Of a DNA stretch of 5,595 bases, positions 1 to 5,595 are shown piece after piece. Source of the DNA: Flavobacteriaceae bacterium (GTDB lineage: Bacteria; Bacteroidota; Bacteroidia; Flavobacteriales; Flavobacteriaceae); NCBI GenBank assembly GCA_947458575.1, contig CANHBE010000183.1, forward strand, positions 1-5,595, read 5' to 3'. A program made the translations under genes and the position numbers. The notes under the pieces were generated by a model. The model worked only from the letters and a program-made list of their open reading frames with translations, was not told the origin of the DNA and searched no databases. Every line of letters starts with the position of its first letter. The stretch's first letter is position 1.

Positions 1-128
1 AAATTTCTTCTCTAATGGCTTGTCTTCAAGCACTTTTTTAAAAAAGCACCATTTTTTGTAACGTTTGAAGATTTTGTTTACTTACGGTCCGACATCAAAA
101 AATTCAATCATCAATCAAAAAATGAATT
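1..128. other. Left edge with no supported gene
   Basis: I see no gene here that can be defended. A perfect 14-nt palindrome (CTTTTTTAAAAAAG) lies at 33-46 and is flanked by GCAC on both sides. Plus frame 2 is open from the window edge to a TAA at 59-61, but the 19 residues it encodes are low-complexity. One minus-strand frame is also open to the edge but offers only a GTG start. No clear TAnnTTTG promoter precedes the gene at 129; TAACGTTTG at 59-67 has one base too many between its two halves. The stretch just before that gene is A-rich, as is usual for Bacteroidota leaders. Confidence 0.5.
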
Positions 129-986
129 ATGAAAAATCTCTTCAAAACCATTCTTTTTGTAATCGCTTTTGGATCTCTTTCCTCAACAACAGCTCAAAAT
201 GTAAAAAACAAAAATTCTCTCCTCTGGGAGATTTCAGGCAACGGTTTGCAAAAGCCCTCGTATCTTTTTGGTACCATCCATATGATTTGCGGAAAAGATT
301 TCGTCATGTGGGATAAGGCAACGACAGCACTTTCAAAAGCATCAAAGTTGGCTTTAGAAATAAATATGGCAGATACGAATGAGATGGCTGTTGCACAACA
401 ATTGGCAATCGGAAGTAAACCATTGAGTCAAACACTCACCGATAAGCAAAAAGCAAATCTAGAAGCAATTTTACAAAAAAATGGTGTTGGTACTTTAGCT
501 CAATTGGACACTTTTACGCTCGAAACAGTGATGAGTTTACTTTTTATGAAGTCGTTCGGCTGTCAAGACCTCAAATTTTACGAAATGGAATTTGTTGCTA
601 AAGCCAATGAAAGCAATAAACCGGTTACAGGATTAGAGAAAGTAGCTGAACAAGTTGAAATTTTGGGGCAGTCTTTTACCGATGATGAAATCATTTCTTA
701 TATGCAAGAAATCGACCTTGCGATGTGTGAAAAGATGATCAAGTTCTATATTAATGAGGATATAGACGGATTGTATCAAATGATGATTGACGAGAATTCT
801 ATGTCTTCCAATGCCCAAAAGATGTTATTGGATAATCGAAATGTAAAATGGGTGAAAACTATTCCTCAAATGATGGAGAAAGAAAGTGTTTTCTTCGCTG
901 TCGGAGCTGCACATTTGCCGGGTGAAAATGGTGTAATTAACTTGTTGGAAAAAGCAGGATATAGCGTCAGACCAATAATGAACTAA
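129..986 (+). CDS. Secreted TraB/GumN-family protein
   Basis: This 285-residue protein belongs to the TraB/PrgY/GumN family, whose animal members (TIKI) are metal-dependent proteases. The bacterial members are mostly uncharacterised. Residues 1-22 form a signal peptide: Lys2 and Lys6, a hydrophobic core at about 7-17, then SSTTA with likely cleavage after Ala22. The protein is therefore probably exported to the periplasm. Two family signatures are visible: GTIH at 48-51 and GAAH at 259-262 near the C-terminus, each a GxxH motif. Glu77, in LALEINM, sits where the family usually has a conserved acidic residue. The length is normal and the ORF is intact. The start at 129 is chosen because it gives the signal peptide; the ATG at 122 is in another frame. 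The sigma-factor gene follows after only 3 nt, so the two are probably co-transcribed. The family call is firm; protease activity and substrate are unknown. Confidence 0.9.
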   Translation: MKNLFKTILFVIAFGSLSSTTAQNVKNKNSLLWEISGNGLQKPSYLFGTIHMICGKDFVMWDKATTALSKASKLALEINMADTNEMAVAQQLAIGSKPLSQTLTDKQKANLEAILQKNGVGTLAQLDTFTLETVMSLLFMKSFGCQDLKFYEMEFVAKANESNKPVTGLEKVAEQVEILGQSFTDDEIISYMQEIDLAMCEKMIKFYINEDIDGLYQMMIDENSMSSNAQKMLLDNRNVKWVKTIPQMMEKESVFFAVGAAHLPGENGVINLLEKAGYSVRPIMN

Positions 987-989
987 GAT

Positions 990-1493
990 TTGAAAGTAAA
1001 AGAACAAGAGTTTTTAGGTCGGATACAGCGCCATAAAGGAATCCTCTTTAAGGTTTCAAAAATGTATATGGACAATCCTGACGATCAACAAGATTTGTTT
1101 CAGGAGATTGTACTGCAATTATGGAAAGCGTACGATAGTTTCAAAGGCGAAAGTCAGTTTTCGACTTGGATGTATCGCGTGGCAATAAATACCTCGATTG
1201 TTTTTTTGAAAAAAGAGAAACGAAAAATTGACAAATACGAAATAGCGTCAGAAAATGTAAAAGATGAAGAAGGCGAGGCCGATGAACAGGAAATCAGGTT
1301 GCAGCATTTTTACAAGGCTGTACACCAACTTGACAAAATCGACAAAGCAATCATCTTTTATCAACTTGAAGGCTATTCCCATAAAGAAATTGCAATCAAT
1401 CTTGGAATTTCAGAGGGAAATGCTCGAGTAAAACTCAATCGAGCAAAAGAAAAATTAAGAGAATTAATTAAAAAACAAGGCTATGGATTTTAA
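990..1493 (+). CDS. ECF-type RNA polymerase sigma factor
   Basis: This 167-residue protein is a sigma-70-family factor of the extracytoplasmic-function type, which directs RNA polymerase to a small set of promoters. Region 2 spans about residues 12-78. It contains DDQQDLFQEI at 31-40 (core binding), then LQLW, a short F-x-G segment, and FSTWMYRVAINT at 57-68 (-10 recognition and melting). An acidic linker (about 84-103) leads to region 4, about 108-160, with the helix-turn-helix YSHKEIAINLGISEGNARVKL at roughly 129-149. The start must be TTG at 990: the next in-frame ATG is codon 25, inside region 2, and a stop lies at 984-986. Its leader falls inside the end of the TraB-like gene, suggesting coupled translation. 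The downstream membrane protein overlaps it by 11 nt and is a candidate anti-sigma factor. The family call is firm; the target regulon is unknown. Confidence 0.95.
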   Translation: MKVKEQEFLGRIQRHKGILFKVSKMYMDNPDDQQDLFQEIVLQLWKAYDSFKGESQFSTWMYRVAINTSIVFLKKEKRKIDKYEIASENVKDEEGEADEQEIRLQHFYKAVHQLDKIDKAIIFYQLEGYSHKEIAINLGISEGNARVKLNRAKEKLRELIKKQGYGF

Positions 1494-2091
1494 CGATTTA
1501 CAATCAGCATGGAAGAACGAAAATACCGAAGACGTTATACTTCCCAACCATCTAGAAAAAATAAACTCAGCCAATATGCCGCTGGAAATTATCAAAAAGA
1601 ACTTGAAAAATGAGTTTGTCTATCAAATCTTATCGATTGTTTTATTGGTATTTATTCCCTTATTTATGAATTTTCCATCTAAAGGAATGGCAATCTTCTA
1701 TTTGATGTTTTCACTGTTCGTTGGCGTTTGCATTTATTATTTGGCGAAACTATATCGGTTTTATTTGAGATTGGGCAAAACAACCTTAAACACCAAAGAC
1801 AGTCTATACGAAACCTATTTCGAAATCCGACTGAATATGGAACTCTATAAAACGTTTGGTTTTGCCTTAATTCCATTTTTAATTTTATTCATTTTTGGGA
1901 TTTTATATTACGAAATTCCGGAGTTTTTCAACAATGGAATAGAAAGCACGTCATTTTTAGTCACAACTTTTTCAATTGTAGTTCTTTCTATTCTCTACAT
2001 TGGCTTCGCACTCGAATGGTGGGTGCATCATTTTTACGGAAGATATGCCAAAGAAATGCGTGCCGTAATAGATTTGCTTAAAGAGGAATAA
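1483..2091 (+). CDS. Four-helix membrane protein, putative anti-sigma factor
   Basis: I do not recognise a named family for this 202-residue protein. The N-terminal 45 residues are polar and start with DFNDLQSAW (2-10), an LQxxW-type opening I associate with Bacteroidota proteins encoded next to ECF sigma factors. Four hydrophobic segments follow: about 46-64, 69-88, 125-143 and 157-177. Between helices 2 and 3 lies a charged segment of about 35 residues (89-124), and the C-terminus ends in a charged helix (about 182-202). It starts inside the sigma gene with an 11-nt overlap, so translation is probably coupled. From this position and the cytoplasm-sized N-terminal tail I infer a membrane regulator that holds or releases the sigma factor. 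It lacks the zinc-binding HxxxCxxC signature of ZAS-type anti-sigma factors. The gene is certain; the role is a guess from context. Confidence 0.8.
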   Translation: MDFNDLQSAWKNENTEDVILPNHLEKINSANMPLEIIKKNLKNEFVYQILSIVLLVFIPLFMNFPSKGMAIFYLMFSLFVGVCIYYLAKLYRFYLRLGKTTLNTKDSLYETYFEIRLNMELYKTFGFALIPFLILFIFGILYYEIPEFFNNGIESTSFLVTTFSIVVLSILYIGFALEWWVHHFYGRYAKEMRAVIDLLKEE

Positions 2092-2093
2092 AA

Positions 2094-2127
2094 TTGCCCC
2101 ATCTTTGTTGTCGGTTTTCTACCTTTG
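2094..2127 (+). promoter_or_regulatory. Candidate Bacteroidota-type promoter for bioD
   Basis: TACCTTTG at 2120-2127 is a perfect match to the Bacteroidota -7 consensus TAnnTTTG. A TTG at 2094-2096 lies 23 nt upstream, at the long end of the spacing reported for the -33 TTG element. The stronger-looking TTTG at 2104-2107 is only 12 nt away and is probably too close. Transcription would begin near 2131-2134, giving a leader of about 10 nt before the bioD ATG at 2143. I see no BirA-like palindrome around it. Confidence 0.55.
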
Positions 2128-2142
2128 CGCAAAACAAATGCA

Positions 2143-2760
2143 ATGAAATTATTTATCACGGGAATCGGAACCGACGTCGGCAAAACCATCGCCTCTGCCA
2201 TCATCACAGAAGCATTACAAGCCGACTATTGGAAACCCATTCAAGCAGGAGATTTGAGCGATTCCGATAGCCACAAAATTAGGAAGTACATTAGCAATCA
2301 AAAGTCAAAAGTGCATAATAATAGTTATGCTCTCAACACACCGGCGAGTCCGCATTATGCCGCAGCAATCGATGGAATTACACTTGATCTAAAAGAAATC
2401 ATTGAGCCAAAAACCAAAAACCATTTGGTTATCGAAGGCGCTGGAGGCATTTTAGTACCGTTAAATGAAAACAATACGATCGCCGATCTAATTCAACCGG
2501 ACTATAAAGTCATTATTGTGTCACGACATTATTTAGGAAGTATCAATCACACATTAATGACTATTGAAGTGCTCAAGAACAAGAAAATTGCCATTGCTGG
2601 AATTCTTTTCAATGGCGACGAAAATCCCTCAACCGAGTCAATTATTCTTTCCAAAACAGGAATCAAGAATTTAGGGCGTATCGGAAATGAACCTTATTTC
2701 GACAAGAATGTTATTGCTGAATATGCCGAAGCGTTTCGTGAGGTGTTAGAAAAATTGTAA
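2143..2760 (+). CDS. bioD: Dethiobiotin synthetase
   Basis: BioD uses ATP and CO2 to close 7,8-diaminononanoate into dethiobiotin, the penultimate step of biotin synthesis, in the cytoplasm. The protein has 205 residues, near the roughly 225 of the E. coli enzyme. It starts with the P-loop GIGTDVGKT (7-15), followed by the substrate-binding YWKPIQAG (29-36), with Lys31 matching the conserved lysine of E. coli YKPVASG. SDSD at 39-42 holds the likely magnesium-binding aspartate. TPASPH (66-71), the EGAGG signature (98-102) and LGSINHTLMT are also present. ATG at 2143 is preferred over TTG at 2125 in the same frame: the TTG lies inside the -7 promoter element and would add six unneeded residues before the P-loop strand. 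bioA follows 87 nt downstream on the same strand. The call is firm. Confidence 0.97.
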   Translation: MKLFITGIGTDVGKTIASAIITEALQADYWKPIQAGDLSDSDSHKIRKYISNQKSKVHNNSYALNTPASPHYAAAIDGITLDLKEIIEPKTKNHLVIEGAGGILVPLNENNTIADLIQPDYKVIIVSRHYLGSINHTLMTIEVLKNKKIAIAGILFNGDENPSTESIILSKTGIKNLGRIGNEPYFDKNVIAEYAEAFREVLEKL

Positions 2761-2767
2761 GATCAAA

Positions 2768-2836
2768 AAAAGAACCAAGAGCCAAGAAGAAGTTGATGAT
2801 GAAGTGCTTTCTTCACTCTTGCATCTTGACCCTTTT
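2768..2836 (+). repeat. Imperfect inverted repeat with 7-nt-period CAAGA motif
   Basis: The bioD-bioA gap holds two facing arms in one register. The left arm is AAAAG (2768-2772), CAAGA (2776-2780) and CAAGA (2783-2787), with GAAG at 2789-2792. The right arm is CTTC (2811-2814), TCTTG (2817-2821), TCTTG (2824-2828) and CTTTT (2832-2836). The outer three blocks pair exactly, separated by interior mismatches of 3 and 2 nt; the inner GAAG/CTTC pairing needs a one-base shift. An alternative small hairpin, TGAAG/CTTCA, lies at 2800-2815. This could be a worn dispersed repeat or a folded mRNA element that tunes bioA expression. It lacks the U-tract of a classical terminator. Confidence 0.6.
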
Positions 2837-2847
2837 ATCTAAACAAA

Positions 2848-4119
2848 ATGAACCTATCCGAGAAAGACCAATTATACCATTGGCATCCCTATACACAGCA
2901 CAAAACAACTGGCTTGCTTCCCGCAATTGTCAGAGGTGAAAGCGCATTGCTTTGGGATGAAAACGGAAAAGAATATATCGATGCCATCGCTTCGTGGTGG
3001 GTTAATCCTTATGGCCACAGCAACAAATACATTGCTGATGCCATTTATGAGCAGCTTACCACTTTAGAACATGTTCTTTTCGGTGGATTTACCAACAAAC
3101 CCGCAGTTTTGCTCTCAGAACAATTGATGAAAATCCTGCCGTCAAACCAGAAGAAAATCTTCTTTTCCGATAATGGCTCAACCGCAGTCGAAGTGGCGCT
3201 CAAAGCATCTCTACAGTATTTTTATAATAAAGGCGAAAATCGTAAATCAGTAATTGCATTTGAAGATGCGTTTCACGGCGACACCTTCGGAGCCATGGCT
3301 TCAAGCGGGATTACTTTTTTCACCGAAGCCTTTCAAGGTTCCCTGATTAATGTCATTCGAATTCCAGTACCAACCAAAGGAAACGAATCCAAATCTAAAG
3401 AAGCGCTGCAAAACGCCATTCAATCTAACGAATGCGCAGCTTTTATTTTTGAACCATTAGTGCAAGGTGCGGCAGGAATGGTGATGTATGAACCGGAAAT
3501 CCTTGACGAACTCATATTCATTTGTAAATTACACAATGTTTTTACTATTGCCGATGAAGTCATGACAGGTTTCGGTAAAACCGGTAAAACGTTTGCTTGT
3601 GATTATTTGACACGAAAACCTGATATGATGTGCCTCTCTAAAGCACTTACCGGCGGAACAATTCCCATGGCAATCACAACGTTCTCCCAAGAAATCTTCG
3701 ACGGATTTTTAGATGAAGATACTAACAAAGCCTTGTTTCACGGACACACCTTTACCGCTAATCCAACCGGATGCGCCGCAGCATTGGCAAGTTTGCAATT
3801 GTTGCAATCCGCAGCAATTCAAGAAGATATACAGCGTATCAATCAAAGTCATTTGCGATTTCAAGCCAGAGTAAAATCACATTCCAAAATAAAAACGACA
3901 CGTGTTCTAGGGGTTATTTTTGCCTTGGAGATTGTTACAGAAAAACAAGAAAGCTATTACGGAACTTTGCGCAACAAACTGTACAACTACTTTATCGAAA
4001 ATGGCATTATTTTGCGACCCGTCGGTAATACGGTCTACATTCTTCCACCTTACATCATCACAGAAAATCAACTGGAAAAAGTCTACCAAGTCGTCGAAAG
4101 TGCTTTAGAAATAGTGTAA
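2848..4119 (+). CDS. bioA: Adenosylmethionine-8-amino-7-oxononanoate aminotransferase
   Basis: BioA is a class III PLP aminotransferase that converts 7-keto-8-aminononanoate to 7,8-diaminononanoate, usually with S-adenosylmethionine as amino donor. The 423 residues match the roughly 429 of E. coli BioA almost end to end. Visible landmarks are WHPYT at 12-16 (Tyr15 matches E. coli Tyr17), SWW at 49-51, the phosphate-binding NGSTAVE at 109-115, HGDTFGAM at 143-150, Asp236 in IADEVMTGFG, and the PLP lysine Lys265 in LSKALTGG. Asp236 and Lys265 are 29 residues apart, as in E. coli. Arg390 in LRPVG matches the substrate-carboxylate arginine. One difference stands out: Phe142 stands where E. coli has Tyr144. 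The ATG at 2848 follows an A-rich leader and gives the usual short N-terminus. Conserved SAM-type motifs favour SAM over lysine as donor, but this is inferred. Confidence 0.97.
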   Translation: MNLSEKDQLYHWHPYTQHKTTGLLPAIVRGESALLWDENGKEYIDAIASWWVNPYGHSNKYIADAIYEQLTTLEHVLFGGFTNKPAVLLSEQLMKILPSNQKKIFFSDNGSTAVEVALKASLQYFYNKGENRKSVIAFEDAFHGDTFGAMASSGITFFTEAFQGSLINVIRIPVPTKGNESKSKEALQNAIQSNECAAFIFEPLVQGAAGMVMYEPEILDELIFICKLHNVFTIADEVMTGFGKTGKTFACDYLTRKPDMMCLSKALTGGTIPMAITTFSQEIFDGFLDEDTNKALFHGHTFTANPTGCAAALASLQLLQSAAIQEDIQRINQSHLRFQARVKSHSKIKTTRVLGVIFALEIVTEKQESYYGTLRNKLYNYFIENGIILRPVGNTVYILPPYIITENQLEKVYQVVESALEIV

Positions 4120-4126
4120 TTTTGGG

Positions 4127-4253
4127 AGCTAATTCCTGCTATCCGTTGCAATCTTTTTTGCTTGTCACCCCGTGCTAGTTTATGCTGAGCGTAGTCGAAG
4201 TACAGTCGAGGGGATTTCTCTGGCAAAAAAGGATTTCCACTGCTATCAGGGCT
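4127..4253. repeat. Nested imperfect inverted repeat between bioA and the ketosynthase gene
   Basis: This is most of the 179-nt gap. TTTTTTGC (4154-4161) pairs perfectly with GCAAAAAA (4223-4230). Outward, the stem continues with scattered mismatches: AATC with GGATT, CCTG (4135-4138) with CAGG (4247-4250), and AGC (4127-4129) with GCT (4251-4253). Inward, CCCC (4168-4171) faces GGGG (4210-4213) and GTGCT (4172-4176) faces AGTAC (4199-4203). The tip holds TGAGCGTAGTCGAAG (4186-4200), resembling the GAGCGnAGTCGAAG repeats scattered through many Bacteroidota genomes. AGTCGA occurs twice, at 4193-4198 and 4204-4209. It reads as a degenerate non-coding repeat, perhaps one inserted in another. It could also act as a partial transcription terminator. 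Confidence 0.65.
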
Positions 4254-4298
4254 AGGCATTTGATTATTAATCCAACTTCGAAATAAACAAGAGCAATT

Positions 4299-5453
4299 TT
4301 GTCGGAACCTATTGCTATAACTGCTATTGCATCGCTTTCCCCTCTGGGAGATAATCCAAAGTCGATTTGGGAGCACTATTGCAATTCAAATCATTGCTTT
4401 GTCCAACAAGACTTTGGAAATTCTCTGTCATTTGTCGCCACGTTAGGTCAAGACGCTCAAGCCAAGTTGAATGCCTTGAGAAAATCTGACCACAAATATA
4501 AATTCCTAGACGATTCCGTATTGATGACCATCGTCGCAGCTCGCGAAGCAATCAAGCAGGCTGGTTGGCAAAACGAAGATGTCTTCGGCATAAACATTGG
4601 CTCCTCTCGCGGCGCCACTTCTTTATTTGAGAGACACCACATCGAATTCCTTAAATCAGGGAAATCCGCAACTTTATCTTCTCCGACTACAACTTTGGGA
4701 AATATTTCATCTTGGGTAGCTCATGATTTACAGAGTAATGGCCCTGAAATTTCACATTCGATAACTTGCTCAACGGCTTTGCACGCTTTACTTAATGGAG
4801 TCGCTTGGTTGCGTTCCGGAATGGCTGATAAATTTTTGGTTGGCGGAAGTGAAGCGCCATTAACCGAATTCACCGTTGCTCAAATGCAAGCCATGAAGAT
4901 TTACGCTAAAGAAGTACAGCCATTTCCTTGTCGCGCGCTTGACCTCGAAAAGAAACAAAACACGATGATTTTAGGAGAAGGTGCGGCGGTTTGCTGCATT
5001 GAGCTTGGCAAAAGCGAAAGTGCCTTGGCCTATATTGAAGGAATCGGATACGCGACAGAATTATTAGAACACAACACTTCAATCTCTGCAGAGGCGACTT
5101 GTTTTCAAAAATCGATGAGAATGGCACTACAAAATGTCGAACTCACAGACGTTGATGTTATAGTGATGCACGCACCCGGAACAATAAAAGGTGATATTTC
5201 CGAATACAAGGCTATAGAGAAAATATTTGGAAATCACTTGCCTATGCTGACCACCAACAAGTGGAAAATCGGACATACACTTGGAGCCTCTGGAATGTTG
5301 AGTCTGGAATTAGCTATATTAATGTTGCAACATCAGCAATTTATTGCTACGCCTTTTTCGACATCAATAATCAAGACCGGACCAATAAAAAAGGTCTTGG
5401 TGAATGCTGTTGGTTTTGGGGGAAACGCCGTTAGTGTGTTGCTAACGGTCTAA
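4299..5453 (+). CDS. Beta-ketoacyl-ACP synthase, FabF/FabB-like
   Basis: This 384-residue thiolase-fold condensing enzyme joins an acyl chain to malonyl-ACP by decarboxylation. The full Cys-His-His triad is present: Cys157 in SITCSTALH, His291 in MHAPGTIKGD (the NAHGTGT-x-x-GD site), and His326 in KWKIGHTLGASG, with Lys321 at the conserved lysine position. The glycine-rich GFGGNA lies near the C-terminus, one residue shorter than the usual GFGGTNA. Spacing of the triad (134 and 35 residues) is close to E. coli FabF. The length is slightly short for the family, which usually has about 410. TTG at 4299 is the only plausible start: a stop lies at 4284-4286 and the first ATG is codon 76. A weak AAGAG at 4289-4293 precedes it. 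Its place after bioDA suggests a role in making the pimeloyl precursor of biotin; a general fatty-acid or aryl-polyene-type role cannot be excluded. Confidence 0.92.
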   Translation: MSEPIAITAIASLSPLGDNPKSIWEHYCNSNHCFVQQDFGNSLSFVATLGQDAQAKLNALRKSDHKYKFLDDSVLMTIVAAREAIKQAGWQNEDVFGINIGSSRGATSLFERHHIEFLKSGKSATLSSPTTTLGNISSWVAHDLQSNGPEISHSITCSTALHALLNGVAWLRSGMADKFLVGGSEAPLTEFTVAQMQAMKIYAKEVQPFPCRALDLEKKQNTMILGEGAAVCCIELGKSESALAYIEGIGYATELLEHNTSISAEATCFQKSMRMALQNVELTDVDVIVMHAPGTIKGDISEYKAIEKIFGNHLPMLTTNKWKIGHTLGASGMLSLELAILMLQHQQFIATPFSTSIIKTGPIKKVLVNAVGFGGNAVSVLLTV

Positions 5454-5595
5454 TTGGTAGATTTTTCCAGTTCTCTGACTTTTTCATATACCAATTCGCT
5501 TTCGTAACCTTTACGAAGTAAGTAATCGCAAAATTTTTTTCGCTTTTTGAGTTCGTTTTTTTCGGTTATACTTTCATAAATGCGAGCAGAGAGTT
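5450..5595 (-). CDS. recX: Regulatory protein RecX, C-terminal part
   Basis: The gene runs off the right edge, and only the last 47 codons are visible, ending in TAG (CTA at 5450-5452 on the plus strand). The encoded tail reads LSARIYESITEKNEL, then a basic KKRKKF stretch, then YLLRKGYESELVYEKVREL. The last part matches the final three-helix repeat of RecX, in which a leucine-rich helix and an RKGY/F turn precede a helix beginning with a hydrophobic-V pair. RecX binds RecA filaments and damps RecA's recombinase and coprotease activity. The gene converges with the ketosynthase gene and the stop codons overlap, so no intergenic terminator separates them. The start and N-terminal two-thirds are outside the window. 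The call rests on this short tail and is fairly sure. Confidence 0.85.
   Translation of the reverse strand, partial: LSARIYESITEKNELKKRKKFCDYLLRKGYESELVYEKVRELEKSTN

Noticed and set aside
1..61. Possible end of a plus-strand gene (frame 2, stop at 59-61) or start of a minus-strand gene running off the left edge
   Set aside because: The plus frame gives a low-complexity 19-residue tail. The minus frame is closed upstream by TAA and offers only a GTG at about 32-34, leaving about 11 codons. Neither can be supported.
59..67. TAACGTTTG as a -7 promoter element for the TraB-like gene
   Set aside because: There are three bases rather than two between TA and TTTG, and no -33 TTG at suitable spacing, so it is not a consensus match.
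65..316. 83-codon plus-strand ORF overlapping the start of the TraB-like gene
   Set aside because: It is a frame shadow of the real gene, which has a signal peptide and family motifs in the other frame.
2092..2142. BirA operator or riboswitch before bioD
   Set aside because: No TTGTTAACC-type palindrome is visible, and the 51-nt gap with a leader of about 10 nt is too short for a riboswitch.
4135..4253. Transposon or insertion-sequence remnant carrying a transposase
   Set aside because: There is no transposase-like reading frame in the 179-nt gap and no clear target-site duplication; only a non-coding repeat can be claimed.
4083..4376. 97-codon minus-strand ORF across the bioA-ketosynthase gap
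   Set aside because: It overlaps both coding ends and the inverted repeat, its product resembles no family, and the repeat-derived sequence explains its openness.

Overview
The window looks like a chromosomal segment of a member of the Bacteroidota, most likely a Flavobacterium-type flavobacterium. The base composition is AT-rich. One perfect -7 element of the Bacteroidota type (TAnnTTTG) is present. Leaders are A-rich with no strong Shine-Dalgarno sequences, and the BioD, BioA and RecX proteins read as flavobacterial. The genus is inferred from these features; no search was run. There is no sign of phage, plasmid, CRISPR or RNA genes.

Layout. Positions 1-128 are a left edge with no gene I can support. 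Positions 129-2091 hold a tight three-gene plus-strand unit: a secreted TraB/GumN-family protein, an ECF sigma factor that begins with TTG 3 nt after the TraB stop, and a four-helix membrane protein overlapping the sigma gene by 11 nt. The last pair fits a sigma factor with a membrane-bound regulator. Positions 2094-2127 carry a candidate promoter. Positions 2143-5453 hold a biotin-linked unit: bioD, bioA and a beta-ketoacyl-ACP synthase of the FabF/FabB fold. Positions 5450-5595 are the C-terminal end of recX on the minus strand, which meets the synthase gene tail-to-tail with overlapping stop codons.

How the genes work together. BioA makes 7,8-diaminononanoate from 7-keto-8-aminononanoate, and BioD closes it to dethiobiotin. 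These are the two steps before biotin synthase. The ketosynthase beside them could help build the pimeloyl-ACP precursor, but nothing in the sequence proves this. bioB, bioF, bioC and bioH are not in the window.

The most interesting non-coding signals are two imperfect inverted repeats in the biotin unit. One lies between bioD and bioA and is built on a 7-nt-period CAAGA motif facing its complement. The other lies between bioA and the ketosynthase and is a roughly 127-nt nested fold whose loop holds TGAGCGTAGTCGAAG, which resembles a dispersed intergenic repeat. Apart from these, the window is ordinary housekeeping and regulatory sequence, and I found no convincing new multi-gene system.
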